Shown: positions 25,442-33,734 of the stretch, one piece after another
Position numbering within the stretch: the first letter of the stretch is position 1
Layout: the number at the start of each line of letters is the position of its first letter
From: an uncultured Sphingomonadaceae bacterium
GTDB lineage: Bacteria; Pseudomonadota; Alphaproteobacteria; Sphingomonadales; Sphingomonadaceae
Assembly: GCA_937995515.1 (NCBI GenBank)
Contig: CALKJZ010000008.1
Coordinates: 62,001-126,000 of the forward strand
DNA: 64,000 nucleotides
Reading direction: 5' to 3'
The notes under the pieces: model-generated
Told to the model about the DNA's origin: nothing
Seen by the model: only the letters and a program-made list of their open reading frames with translations
Databases searched by the model: none
Translations under genes and position numbers: made by a program

Positions 25442-27277
25442 TCAGGCCTCTCCCATCCTGAGCGCGGCGATGAAGGCCTCCTGCGGAATCTCCACGCTGC
25501 CATACTGGCGCATGCGCTTCTTGCCCTCCTTCTGCTTCTCGAGCAGCTTGCGCTTGCGGGTGATGTCACCGCCATAGCATTTGGCGGTCACGTCCTTGCG
25601 CAGGGCCGCGATTGTCTCGCGCGCGATGATCCGCCCGCCGATCGCCGCCTGGATGGGGATCTTGAACAGGTGCCGCGGGATGAGATCCTTCAGCCGCTCG
25701 CACATGTGCCGCCCGCGCGCCTCGGCAGCATCGCGGTGGACGATCATCGAGAGCGCATCCACCGGCTCGCCGTTCACAAGGATCGACATCTTCACGAGAT
25801 CGCCCTCGCGGTGGCCGATCTGCTGGTAGTCGAAGCTCGCATAGCCGCGCGAGATGGACTTCAGCCGGTCGTAGAAATCGAACACCACTTCGTTCAGCGG
25901 CAGCTCGTAGCGCAGCATCGCCCGGTTGCCGACATAGGTGAGATCCTTCTGGATGCCGCGCCGGTCCTGGCAGAGCCTGAGCACCGGCCCGAGATGGTCA
26001 TCCGGAACATAGATGGTGGCATCGATCCACGGCTCCTCCATGCGGGCGATACGCACGGGATCGGGCATGTCGGCCGGGTTGTGCAGCTCGCGGCAGGTGC
26101 CGTCGGTCAGGTGCACGCGATAGACGACCGAAGGCGCAGTCGTGATGAGATCGAGATCATATTCGCGGGCCAGCCGCTCCTCGATGATCTCGAGGTGGAG
26201 CAGGCCGAGGAAGCCGCAGCGGAAGCCGAAGCCGAGCGCGGCCGAGGTTTCCATCTCGAAGGAAAAGCTCGCATCGTTGAGCCTGAGCTTCTGGATGGAA
26301 TCGCGCAGCTTCTCGAAATCGGCAGCGTCGACCGGAAAAAGGCCGCAGAAGACCACCGGCTGCACCTCGCGGAAGCCGGGCAGCGGCGCGGCGGCGGGCC
26401 GGCGGGCATCGGTGATGGTATCGCCCACGCGCGCCTCGGCCACCTCCTTGATCTGCGCGGTGATGAAGCCGACCTCGCCGGGCCCGAGCTCGGCCAGCAG
26501 CTCGATCTTGGGCCGGAAGGCGCCCACCCGATCCACCTGGTGCGTTGTGCCCGAGGCCATGAAGCGGATCTGCTGGCCCTTGCGGATGACACCATCGACA
26601 ACCCGCACGAGGATGACGACCCCGAGATAGGGGTCGTACCAGCTGTCGACCAGCATCGCCTTGAGCGGGGCCCCGGCATCGCCCCGGGGCGGCGGGATGC
26701 GGCGCACGATGGCTTCCAGCACCTCGTGGATGCCGGCCCCCGTCTTGGCCGAGGCCAGCACGGCCCCCGAGGCATCGAGCCCGATCACCTCCTCGATTTC
26801 CGCCCGCACCTTCTCCGGGTCGGCAGACGGCAGGTCGATCTTGTTGATGATTGGCACGATCTCGTGATCATGCTCGATCGACTGGTAGACATTGGCAAGC
26901 GTCTGCGCCTCGACGCCCTGGGCGGCATCGACCACCAGCAGCGCGCCCTCGCAGGCAGCGAGGCTGCGCGAGACCTCGTAGGCGAAGTCCACATGGCCCG
27001 GCGTGTCCATGAGGTTCAGCACATAATCCCGCCCGTCGTCGGCGCGGTAGTCGAGCCGCACCGTCTGCGCCTTGATGGTGATGCCGCGCTCGCGCTCGAT
27101 ATCCATGCTGTCGAGCACCTGTTCCGACATCTCGCGCGCCGAAAGACCGCCGCAGGCCTGGATCAGCCGGTCGGCAAGGGTGGACTTGCCATGGTCGATG
27201 TGCGCGATGATCGAGAAGTTGCGGATGCGCGCCGGGTCGGTTGCAGATGTGTTGCGGGCATCGGGAAGCGTGGCCAT
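25442..27277 (-). CDS. lepA: Elongation factor 4 (LepA)
   Basis: LepA is a ribosome-dependent GTPase that can back-translocate ribosomes or aid initiation and assembly under stress. The 611-residue product has the P-loop [14 protein letters not shown], switch [33 protein letters not shown], and the LepA-specific C-terminal domain with [20 protein letters not shown] and [17 protein letters not shown]. The frame is open upstream of the ATG at 27277, but the first ~20 residues from that ATG already precede the conserved [11 protein letters not shown], as expected. Confidence 0.96.
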   Translation of the reverse strand: MATLPDARNTSATDPARIRNFSIIAHIDHGKSTLADRLIQACGGLSAREMSEQVLDSMDIERERGITIKAQTVRLDYRADDGRDYVLNLMDTPGHVDFAYEVSRSLAACEGALLVVDAAQGVEAQTLANVYQSIEHDHEIVPIINKIDLPSADPEKVRAEIEEVIGLDASGAVLASAKTGAGIHEVLEAIVRRIPPPRGDAGAPLKAMLVDSWYDPYLGVVILVRVVDGVIRKGQQIRFMASGTTHQVDRVGAFRPKIELLAELGPGEVGFITAQIKEVAEARVGDTITDARRPAAAPLPGFREVQPVVFCGLFPVDAADFEKLRDSIQKLRLNDASFSFEMETSAALGFGFRCGFLGLLHLEIIEERLAREYDLDLITTAPSVVYRVHLTDGTCRELHNPADMPDPVRIARMEEPWIDATIYVPDDHLGPVLRLCQDRRGIQKDLTYVGNRAMLRYELPLNEVVFDFYDRLKSISRGYASFDYQQIGHREGDLVKMSILVNGEPVDALSMIVHRDAAEARGRHMCERLKDLIPRHLFKIPIQAAIGGRIIARETIAALRKDVTAKCYGGDITRKRKLLEKQKEGKKRMRQYGSVEIPQEAFIAALRMGEA

Positions 27278-27338
27278 GCCATCATCTGGCAGCGCGCCTT
27301 CGCGGCTGCAAGCGCGCCCTTGTGGCGCGGGGAGGCGA

Positions 27339-28052
27339 TCAGGCCGCCGCGCGCGCGCTGAGTAGCGCCTCCACCAGCTCGGGCACGAGCCGGCCGGCCG
27401 GGCCGGTGCGCTGCTCGTGGAAGCGGGAGGCCATGTCGGAGGGCTCGAGGTTGATCTCGATGCAGTAAGCCCCGGCAAAGCGGGCCGTCTCGACAAAGCC
27501 GGCCGCCGGGTAGACCAGCCCCGAGGTGCCGATGGCGACGAAGAGATCGCAGGCGGCGAGCGCCTGGTCGATGGCATCGAGGTGGTAGGGTATTTCGCCG
27601 AACCACACGATATCGGGCCGCATGCGCCCTTTCGCCCCGCAGGCCGGGCAGGCCGGACCGCCGGCAAGAGGCCCCTCCCACGGGCTGCGCGCGCCGCAGG
27701 CAAGGCACCAGGCGCTCTTCAGCTCGCCGTGCATGTGCAGAAGGCGGCGGCTTCCGGCCCGCTCGTGCAGGTCGTCGACATTCTGGGTGACCAGCAGAAA
27801 CTCGCCCGGCCATTCGCGGTCGAGCCGGGCGAGCGCGTCGTGGGCGGCATTGGGGGCGACTTCGGCAAGCCGCGCACGCCGGGCATCATAAAAGGCCTGC
27901 ACCACGCCGGGCCGGGCCGCAAAGGCTTCCGGGGTTGCCACATCCTCGACCCGGTGCCCCTCCCACAGCCCGTCGGGCCCGCGGAAGGTGGGAACACCGG
28001 ACTCGGCAGAGACCCCCGCCCCGGTCAGGATGACGATCCGTTCGGCCTTCAT
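27339..28052 (-). CDS. cobB: NAD-dependent protein deacylase (sirtuin)
   Basis: This 237-residue Sir2-family enzyme removes acetyl or succinyl groups from lysines using NAD+. It has [15 protein letters not shown] for NAD binding, [12 protein letters not shown], the catalytic His in LHMHGEL, and two Cys pairs (CLACG and CPACG) that bind structural zinc. The Arg and Tyr that bind a succinyl group in class III sirtuins appear present (FYDARRARL), so desuccinylase activity is plausible. The ATG at 28052 follows GAGGAGAC. It lies downstream of nothing on its own strand; dapB diverges from it. Confidence 0.9.
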   Translation of the reverse strand: MKAERIVILTGAGVSAESGVPTFRGPDGLWEGHRVEDVATPEAFAARPGVVQAFYDARRARLAEVAPNAAHDALARLDREWPGEFLLVTQNVDDLHERAGSRRLLHMHGELKSAWCLACGARSPWEGPLAGGPACPACGAKGRMRPDIVWFGEIPYHLDAIDQALAACDLFVAIGTSGLVYPAAGFVETARFAGAYCIEINLEPSDMASRFHEQRTGPAGRLVPELVEALLSARAAA

Positions 28053-28154
28053 GCGTTGCGTCTCCTCGCACAGCCGCGCTCGCCCTATCCTTTCGCGGCC
28101 GCGCTTGCCAAGCCGCGCCAGAGCGGGAATGAACCGGCAACCGGAGGCAGGCGC

Positions 28155-28958
28155 ATGGTTCGCATCGGAGTGCTGGGCGCGGGCGGGCGCATGGGGCGGG
28201 ACATCATCAGCCTGCTCGCCGCCGAGCCGCGGGCAAGGCTGGTGGGCGGCGTGGAGCGGCCGGGCAACCCGGCCTGTGGCCAGCCGATCGGCGACGGGCT
28301 CATCGTCTGTGCGAATGCCACCCCGGTCGCGCTCAAGGCCGATGTGCTCATCGATTTCACCCAGCCCGAGGCGCTCTCCGAGAATCTCCGCGCCGCCATT
28401 GCAGGCAGGGCCGCGCTGCTCGTGGGCACCACGGGCCTCGATTCCAGCCACCACACCGCCATCGATGCGGCCGCCCGCAGCATTCCCGTGCTGCAGACGG
28501 CCAATACCGCGCTCGGCGTCACGGTGCTCGCGCGGCTGGTGCGCGAGGCGGCGCGCGCACTCGGGCCAGGCTGGGATCTCGAGATCTTCGAGATGCACCA
28601 CCGGGCCAAGCGCGACGCGCCCTCGGGCACGGCCCTGATGCTGGGCGAGGCGGCGGCAGCCGGCCGGGGTGCGGCGCTTGCCGCCCTCAGGATCGCGGGC
28701 GCAGACCGGTCGGGCGCCAGGCCGGAAGGCGGCATCGGGTTCGCCTCGCTGCGCGGCGGAAGCGTGGCAGGCACCCACGAGGTGATCCTGGCCGGAGATG
28801 GCGAGCGGCTGGTGCTCGGCCATGTCGCCGAAAGCCGTGCCATCTTCGCGCGCGGCGCTATTGTCGCAGCGCTCTGGCTCGCGGGCCAGCCGGCCGGGCG
28901 CTACACGATGGAGGATGTGGTGGCAGCCGGAGGCGGCGCGCCTGGCCTCAGAACATGA
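28155..28958 (+). CDS. dapB: 4-hydroxy-tetrahydrodipicolinate reductase
   Basis: DapB reduces hydroxy-tetrahydrodipicolinate on the path to diaminopimelate and lysine. The 267-residue product has the nucleotide loop VLGAGGRMGRDII, VGTTGL, and the active-site signature EMHHRAKRDAPSGTALML, with His-His and the catalytic Lys. An upstream GGAGG supports the ATG at 28155. It serves the same pathway as lysA at 43264, although the two are far apart. It is divergent from the sirtuin gene. Confidence 0.95.
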   Translation: MVRIGVLGAGGRMGRDIISLLAAEPRARLVGGVERPGNPACGQPIGDGLIVCANATPVALKADVLIDFTQPEALSENLRAAIAGRAALLVGTTGLDSSHHTAIDAAARSIPVLQTANTALGVTVLARLVREAARALGPGWDLEIFEMHHRAKRDAPSGTALMLGEAAAAGRGAALAALRIAGADRSGARPEGGIGFASLRGGSVAGTHEVILAGDGERLVLGHVAESRAIFARGAIVAALWLAGQPAGRYTMEDVVAAGGGAPGLRT

Positions 28959-29013
28959 AGCCGAAGGCGAGAAAGCCGATCGCAAAGCCGAGCAGCACCG
29001 GTTTCATCAGCAT
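28948..29013 (-). CDS. Possible 21-residue single-helix membrane peptide
   Basis: On the minus strand an ATG at 29013 opens a 22-codon frame that ends with TGA inside the last codons of dapB. The peptide reads MLMKPVLLGFAIGFLAFGFM plus a final Phe: one charged residue, then an uninterrupted hydrophobic run with small-residue spacing, as in known tiny membrane proteins. TTGACG lies about 20 bases upstream of the start and could be part of a promoter. There is no strong ribosome site. Chance is a real alternative for so short a frame. Confidence 0.35.
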   Translation of the reverse strand: MLMKPVLLGFAIGFLAFGFMF

Positions 29014-29101
29014 TGTCCAACCCAAATCCGTCAAGCGGCACCTCCCTAGCTTCCTCGGCCGTCGCCGGCTTGGATGAAAGCGACAAAGAGGATGAACATC
29101 C

Positions 29102-29133
29102 GTTCATTCCTGTAACGGTTCATTCCTGTAACG
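29102..29133 (+). repeat. Two perfect 16-base direct repeats upstream of infA
   Basis: GTTCATTCCTGTAACG occurs twice back to back. The second copy also starts a 6-base inverted repeat, TCATTC (29120-29125) with GAATGA (29133-29138) around a 7-base loop. The stretch is AT-rich relative to its surroundings and lies about 90 bases upstream of the infA start. It has the look of a tandem operator or a leader hairpin. It is not a GTTC-N7-GTTC SOS box, because the spacing is 12. Confidence 0.5.
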
Positions 29134-29224
29134 AATGATGCTCGGCCGCGGTTTCGCGGGCGCTTGCCATCTCGCCGGCTTTCGGGCACTGGCGCGCCCG
29201 CGACACGGCAGATGCGGGAGTCGG

Positions 29225-29443
29225 ATGGCGAAGGAAGAGCTGATCGAGATGCGCGGCACGGTGGTGGAGCTGCTTCCCAACGCCATGTTCCGCGTGCGCC
29301 TCGAGAATGATCACGAGATCCTGGGCCACACCGCGGGCAAGATGCGCAAGAACCGCATCCGTGTGCTGACCGGCGACGATGTCCTGGTCGAGCTCACGCC
29401 TTACGACCTGACCAAGGGCCGGATCACCTACAGGTTCAAATGA
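29225..29443 (+). CDS. infA: Translation initiation factor IF-1
   Basis: IF-1 occupies the ribosomal A site during initiation. The 72-residue product is full length and nearly canonical: [61 protein letters not shown]. It is a single OB-fold domain. It heads a plus-strand group with maf, an RNase E/G-like gene and yacG, an order seen in other alphaproteobacteria. The tandem repeat upstream may take part in its regulation. Confidence 0.97.
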   Translation: MAKEELIEMRGTVVELLPNAMFRVRLENDHEILGHTAGKMRKNRIRVLTGDDVLVELTPYDLTKGRITYRFK

Positions 29444-29510
29444 GCCGCCGGGGCCCGGGCCGGCGGTGCGCCGGGGGCTGGGGCCGGCATTGCGTGGCCG
29501 CGCCGGCCGC

Positions 29511-30080
29511 GTGCGCCTGATCCTCGCCTCGGCAAGCCCGAGGCGGCTCGAGCTCCTCGCCCGCATCGGCGTGGTGCCCGCCGCGGTCGACCCGGCAGAT
29601 GCCGATGAGGCGGTGCGCCCGGGCGAGCGGCCGCGCGCCCATGTGGAACGCCTTGCGGCGCAAAAGGCCGCCATCGTGGCCAGCCGCCACCCCGGCTGCG
29701 CGGTGCTTGCGGCTGATACCATCGTGGTGACCGGGCACGCGGTCCTGCCCAAGGCCGAGGACGAAGGCACCGCCCGGGCCTGCCTCGTGCGGCTTTCCGG
29801 CCGGCGGCACCGGGTGCTGACAGCAGTGACGGTGATCGATGCAGCCGGGGTCGCCCGGCACCGCCTTTCAACCACGCGCGTCGTGGTCGCCCGGCTCGGC
29901 GCGGCGGAGATCGCCGCCTATCTTGCCAGCGGCGAATGGCGCGGCAAGGCCGGCGGCTATGCCATCCAGGGCCGGTTTGAGGCGCATGTCCGGCGGATCG
30001 ACGGCAGTTTTTCCGGCGTGATGGGCCTGCCCCTGTTCGAGACCGCAGCGCTGCTGCGCACGGCCGGTGTGCGGGCCTGA
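29511..30080 (+). CDS. maf: Maf-family nucleoside triphosphate pyrophosphatase
   Basis: Maf proteins hydrolyse dTTP/UTP or modified nucleotides to monophosphates and are linked to septum formation. The family start LILASASPRRLELLARIG is plain, as are LAADTIVV, LSGRRHRVLTAVTV, EWRGKAGGYAIQG and GSFSGVMGLPLFE. The frame is open from a GTG at 29466, but the GTG at 29511 gives the usual (M)RLILASASPRR start and 189 residues, so I prefer it; neither has a strong ribosome site. Its last 14 bases overlap the next gene. Confidence 0.9.
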   Translation: MRLILASASPRRLELLARIGVVPAAVDPADADEAVRPGERPRAHVERLAAQKAAIVASRHPGCAVLAADTIVVTGHAVLPKAEDEGTARACLVRLSGRRHRVLTAVTVIDAAGVARHRLSTTRVVVARLGAAEIAAYLASGEWRGKAGGYAIQGRFEAHVRRIDGSFSGVMGLPLFETAALLRTAGVRA

Positions 30081-31032
30081 AGCCTTTGTCCACGCCCGCA
30101 CCGGCGAGGTGCGCGCGGCCGTGATGGACGGGGGGCAGCTCGTGGGCATGCATGTCCAGCGTGCCTCCGACGGGCTGCAGCCGGGCGCGCGGGTCGGCGC
30201 CCGGCTGGTCGGCCCTGGCGTTGCGGAGGTCGATGGCGAGACCATCCGCCTCGACCGGGTGCCGGCCGGGGCAGCCGGCGGCGCGCTCGTGCAGGTGGAG
30301 ATCGTGCGCGCGGCGATCGCCGAGCGTCACCGCGTCAAGCCTGCGCGCGGCATCGTTCGCGGCCCCGCCACGACCGGGGGCATCCTCCTGCCCGCGCCGC
30401 CTCTCGCCGAAGCCCTGAAGGCGAAAGGGATGCGCGTGCGCCACGAATGGCCGGATCCGGTGGCAGCGCAATGGGCCGATGCGCTCGAGGCGGCCGATCT
30501 GGGCGAGCTCCGGCTCGGCTGCGGGCGGCTGTCGTTCGTTCCCACCCCGGCCGGGGTTGCCGTCGACGTCGATGGCGCCGGGCCGCGCCTTGCGCTCGAC
30601 GCCGCAGCGGCCATCGCCCGCGTCATCCGGCTCTGGGGCCTCGGCGGCAGCGTGATGGTGGATTTCCCGCCGCTCGACCGGGCTGGCCGGGCCGCAGCGG
30701 CAGCCGCTCTCGACCAGGCGCTCGCCGGACAGCCGTTCGAGCGCACGGCCATCAACGGCTTCGGGCTGATGCAGATCGTGCTGCCAAGGCGCGGGCCCTC
30801 GATCCTCGAGCGCTGCTGGTTCGCGCGCGGCGAGGCGCTGGCGCTCGACCTGCTCGAGGCGGCCGAGCGCGCCGCCGGAACCGGGCCGCTCCGCATCCAT
30901 GCACCGCCCTCCGTGGCCGACTTCCTCGGCCGGAATCCCGGCCTGGTGGCAGCGGCCGCGCGCCGGTGCGGGCGGAGGATTGACGTGAAGGTTCTCCCCG
31001 GCGCAGGCGCAGGGCATGTCGCACCCGCATGA
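30067..31032 (+). CDS. Compact RNase E/G-like protein without an S1 domain
   Basis: This 321-residue protein matches the catalytic core of the RNase E/G family: GLGGSVMVDFPPLDR with the Mg-binding Asp, then TAINGFGLMQIVLPRRGPS, corresponding to the R-X-FGL-X-E region. The N-terminal FVHARTGEVRAAVMDGGQLV resembles the family start, but I see no S1 insertion and no CPXC zinc-link, and RNase E/G is normally at least 450 residues. It overlaps maf by 14 bases and yacG by 17, in the position where sphingomonads keep a ribonuclease. It may be a reduced or altered nuclease. Confidence 0.72.
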   Translation: MCGPEAFVHARTGEVRAAVMDGGQLVGMHVQRASDGLQPGARVGARLVGPGVAEVDGETIRLDRVPAGAAGGALVQVEIVRAAIAERHRVKPARGIVRGPATTGGILLPAPPLAEALKAKGMRVRHEWPDPVAAQWADALEAADLGELRLGCGRLSFVPTPAGVAVDVDGAGPRLALDAAAAIARVIRLWGLGGSVMVDFPPLDRAGRAAAAAALDQALAGQPFERTAINGFGLMQIVLPRRGPSILERCWFARGEALALDLLEAAERAAGTGPLRIHAPPSVADFLGRNPGLVAAAARRCGRRIDVKVLPGAGAGHVAPA

Positions 31033-31201
31033 CAGCCGCAGGGCGCAGGCGCGCTGCCCGATCTGCAGGCGCCCGGCCGTTGCGGCGCACGCGCCCTTCT
31101 GCTCGGCCACCTGCCGCGACCGGGATCTGCTTGCGTGGCTCGAAGGCCGCTACGTCCTGCCGGGCCCGCCTGCCGCCGATGCCGCAGACCGCGACGCCTG
31201 A
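31016..31201 (+). CDS. yacG: DNA gyrase inhibitor YacG (zinc protein)
   Basis: This 61-residue zinc-ribbon protein has the family pattern C-X2-C in ARCPICRRP and C-X3-C in PFCSATCRDRDLLAWLEGRY, ending with a flexible acidic tail. YacG of E. coli binds GyrB and blocks DNA binding. It starts 17 bases before the end of the RNase-like gene, and the following tRNA-Phe lies on the opposite strand, so it closes the infA group. Confidence 0.93.
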   Translation: MSHPHDSRRAQARCPICRRPAVAAHAPFCSATCRDRDLLAWLEGRYVLPGPPAADAADRDA

Positions 31202-31227
31202 GCGCGGCGACAGGCGGCAGGGGCTGA

Positions 31228-31303
31228 TGGTGCCCGGGGGCGGATTCGAACCACCGACACAGCGATTTTCAGTCGCTTGCTCTACCAACTGAGCTACCCA
31301 GGC
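31228..31303 (-). tRNA. tRNA-Phe (GAA)
   Basis: On the minus strand the 76 bases fold as a standard cloverleaf: acceptor GCCTGGG with CCCGGGC, D-arm GCTC...GAGC, anticodon stem GCGAC/..GTCGC-type with loop CTGAAAA giving anticodon GAA, and T-arm with GGTTCGAATCC. The discriminator is A, and CCA is encoded (complement of 31228-31230). One G-U pair lies in the acceptor stem. It converges with yacG. Confidence 0.96.
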
Positions 31304-31819
31304 ACGGGAGCGGCCCCTTAGCTTCCCGGGCGGGCCCCGGTCAACAGCGCTGGCGCCAGGGCCTCGCTTTCGCTGCCCCGGGAACAACCCTTGCCCCAAG
31401 GCGCGCGCCGCAGCCATCGCGGCCTCGTGGCCGGCCCGTTCGCCCGGCTGACCAACCCTTGCCTGCCGCCCGGCCGCCCTGCCGCCGCCGGATGGGGCGC
31501 AGCCGGCGGCCGCCTCGATGGCCGCGGGCGCTGGCGCGCCCCCGGCACGCGCCACCCGGGTTGCTCCGCCGCAAGCGGCCGGGCAAGACAGGAAGGAGAG
31601 GGACAAGCAGCCGTTGCACACATTCGTTGCCAGACCCCTCGCGAGCGCTCCGGATCGAGGGCCCGGGCCGCCTTGCGCCGGCTGCCATGCGCCGGGCCGC
31701 GGGCGCCCTTGCCGGCCGGCCGCCGGCAGCGTGGGCGATTGCCGTTGACAGCAAGGCGACAGCGGCGCGCGGCGGGGCGGGCGCGCCTGCCGGCGCGCCT
31801 GCAGGCGCTGCGACGGCCG
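31304..31819. other. 516-base stretch with no convincing gene
   Basis: Between the 5' end of tRNA-Phe and coaE every frame on both strands gives Arg/Ala/Pro/Gly-rich translations without a recognisable motif. A 137-codon frame on the minus strand (31341-31754) and a 76-codon frame on plus (31518-31748) look like high-GC noise. In many alphaproteobacteria aroE precedes coaE; I find no remnant of it here. The stretch must hold the tRNA-Phe promoter and probably that of coaE-dnaQ. Confidence 0.6.
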
Positions 31820-32431
31820 GTGCGCATCGGGCTCACCGGCTCGATCGGCATGGGCAAGTCGCGCCTTGCGCGCATGTTCGCCCATGCCCATGTGCCGGCC
31901 TTCGATGCCGATGCCGAGGTCAGGCGGCTGCAGGGGCCGGGCGGCCGTGCGCTCGGCGCGATCGAGGCGGCCTTCCCGGGGACCACAGGCCCTGCAGGCG
32001 TCGACCGGGCAGCGCTTGGCGCCCGGGTGTTCGGCGATGCGGCGGCGCTTGCGCGGCTCGAGGCGATCCTGCACCCGGAGGTGGCCGCAGCCCAGGCGCG
32101 CTTCCTGCAGCGGCACCGCAGCCGGCCGATGGTCGTCCTCGATGTGCCGCTCCTGTTCGAGGCCGGTGGGTGGCAGCGCTGCGACTTCCTCGTCGTCGCC
32201 TCGGCACCCGCGCGGGTGCAGCGCGCGCGGGTGCTGGCGCGGCCGGGCATGACAGGCGCGAGGTTCGGCGCAATCCTCGCCGCGCAGATGCCCGATTGCG
32301 AGAAGCGCGCGCGGGCGGATCTGGTGATCGAGACCGGGCGGGGACTGCTGGTGAGCTGGCGTGGTGTCAGGCGCGCGGTGCGCGCGGCACGCGCAATGCT
32401 TGCCAGGCGCGGCAAAGCGCGGAATAGGTGA
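31820..32431 (+). CDS. coaE: Dephospho-CoA kinase
   Basis: CoaE phosphorylates dephospho-CoA, the last step of coenzyme A synthesis. The 203-residue product has the P-loop IGLTGSIGMGKSRLARMF, FDADAEVRRL and LDVPLLFEAGG, all standard. The frame is open for another 143 codons upstream, but the extension has no similarity to anything and homologues begin right at (M)RIGLTGSIG, so the GTG at 31820 is taken as the start. dnaQ follows seven bases after its stop, as usual. Confidence 0.93.
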   Translation: MRIGLTGSIGMGKSRLARMFAHAHVPAFDADAEVRRLQGPGGRALGAIEAAFPGTTGPAGVDRAALGARVFGDAAALARLEAILHPEVAAAQARFLQRHRSRPMVVLDVPLLFEAGGWQRCDFLVVASAPARVQRARVLARPGMTGARFGAILAAQMPDCEKRARADLVIETGRGLLVSWRGVRRAVRAARAMLARRGKARNR

Positions 32432-32438
32432 GGCAATA

Positions 32439-33125
32439 ATGCGCGAGATCGTCCTCGATACCGAGACGACGGGGCTGTCGCCCGACGAGGGCCACCGGCT
32501 GGTCGAGGTGGCGGCCATCGAGCTTGTCGAGCGGGTCGCAACGGGGCGCCACTTCCACGCCTGGGTGAACCCTGGCCGGCCGATGCCACGCGAAGCCGAG
32601 GCCGTGCACGGGCTCACCGACTCCTTCCTTGCGGACAAGCCGGCATTTGCCGACATCGCCGCCGATCTTGCCGCCTTTCTCGCCGACGACCCGATCATCG
32701 CCCACAATGCCGCCTTCGACCAGCGTTTCCTCGAGGCCGAGTTCCTGCTCGCCGGGGCGGTGCCGCCGGATGCGGCGCGCTGGATCGACACGCTGGAGAT
32801 CGCCCGGCGGCGCTTCCCCGGCGCCAAGCACACGCTCGATGCGCTGTGCGCCCGGTTCGGGATCGATCTTTCGGCCCGCGGCCTGCATGGCGCGCTGGTC
32901 GATGCGCGGCTCCTGGCCGATGTCTATGTGGAGCTGACCGGCGGGCGGCAGATGGGGCTCGACCTCGTGCAGATCGGAGCCCGGCACACGCCCGCGCAGC
33001 CGCCTGCCCAAGCGAAGCGCTGGCCCCAGCGCAGCTTCGCCGTTCCCGAGGACGAGGCGGCCGCGCACGCCGCATTCGTCGCTTCGATGCCGAACCCGGT
33101 CTGGGCGCGCGTGGGCGCCGGCTGA
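32439..33125 (+). CDS. dnaQ: DNA polymerase III epsilon subunit (3'-5' proofreading exonuclease)
   Basis: This 228-residue DEDDh exonuclease proofreads for DNA polymerase III. It shows ExoI VLDTETTGLSPDEGHRLVEV, ExoII IIAHNAAFDQRFLEAEF, and ExoIII HGALVDARLLADVYVEL with the catalytic His and Asp. The C-terminal ~50 residues (AKRWPQRSFAVPEDEAAAHA) form the flexible tail that should bind the alpha subunit. It follows coaE closely and is probably co-transcribed with it. Confidence 0.94.
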   Translation: MREIVLDTETTGLSPDEGHRLVEVAAIELVERVATGRHFHAWVNPGRPMPREAEAVHGLTDSFLADKPAFADIAADLAAFLADDPIIAHNAAFDQRFLEAEFLLAGAVPPDAARWIDTLEIARRRFPGAKHTLDALCARFGIDLSARGLHGALVDARLLADVYVELTGGRQMGLDLVQIGARHTPAQPPAQAKRWPQRSFAVPEDEAAAHAAFVASMPNPVWARVGAG

Positions 33126-33155
33126 GGCCGGCGGCCCTGGAGAAGGAGAAAAGCC

Positions 33156-33734
33156 ATGGACATCCGCGTATCTGGCCACCAGGTCGACACGGGCGACGCG
33201 TTCCGCACCCACGCCACCGGGCGGCTGCAGGCGATTGCCGACAAATATTTCTCGCGCGCGATCTCGGCCCAGGTCACCCTCTCCCACGGGCCGCACGACA
33301 GCTTTGTCTGCGACATTGTCGCCCATGTGCGCCAGGGGCTGGTGCTCAAGGGCTCGAACCGGGGGACCACCGCCCATGTCGCCTTCGACGGCGCTGCCGA
33401 CCGGATCGAAAAGCAGCTGCGCCGCTACATGCGCCGGCTGAAGGACCGCTCCGGCGGCCCCGGGGTCGAGGCGATTGCCGCCGAAGCGCCGCCGGAGAAT
33501 GCCGAATACCGGATCTTCCGCGCGCCCGACGAGTCCGAAGAGCCAGGCGACGCGCCGCTCACCATAGCCGAGACGCGCGTCGACATCCCCGAGGCCACCG
33601 TATCGGACGCGGTGATGATGCTCGACCTGCGCAACACCACCGCCCTCCTGTTCCGCAACCAGAGCACGGGCCGCTACAACATGGTCTATCGCCGCGAGGA
33701 CGGGAACATCGGCTGGGTGGAGCCGCGCGACTGA
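33156..33734 (+). CDS. hpf: Ribosome hibernation promoting factor, long form
   Basis: This 192-residue long HPF binds idle 30S subunits and dimerises 70S into 100S particles. The N-terminal HPF domain (1-105) begins MDIRVSGHQVDTGDAFRTHA, and the C-terminal dimerisation domain reads VSDAVMMLDLRNTTALLFRN, then GRYNMVYRREDGNIGWVEP. GAAGGAG upstream settles the start. Its TGA overlaps the CTG that appears to start the thioesterase gene. Confidence 0.94.
   Translation: MDIRVSGHQVDTGDAFRTHATGRLQAIADKYFSRAISAQVTLSHGPHDSFVCDIVAHVRQGLVLKGSNRGTTAHVAFDGAADRIEKQLRRYMRRLKDRSGGPGVEAIAAEAPPENAEYRIFRAPDESEEPGDAPLTIAETRVDIPEATVSDAVMMLDLRNTTALLFRNQSTGRYNMVYRREDGNIGWVEPRD

Noticed and set aside
22729-25575. 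Open minus-strand frame of 948 codons opposite mutS
   Set aside because: Antisense shadow with low-complexity composition; mutS is unmistakable on the other strand.
29102-29133. LexA/SOS box upstream of infA
   Set aside because: The alphaproteobacterial box needs GTTC-N7-GTTC; here the two GTTC are 12 bases apart.
31341-31754. 137-codon minus-strand frame in the gap before coaE
   Set aside because: Arg/Gly/Pro-rich in a pattern typical of non-coding high-GC DNA; no motif, no ribosome site.
31391-31819. 143-codon N-terminal extension of coaE
   Set aside because: No homologue has it, the composition is that of noise, and the GTG at 31820 gives the standard start.
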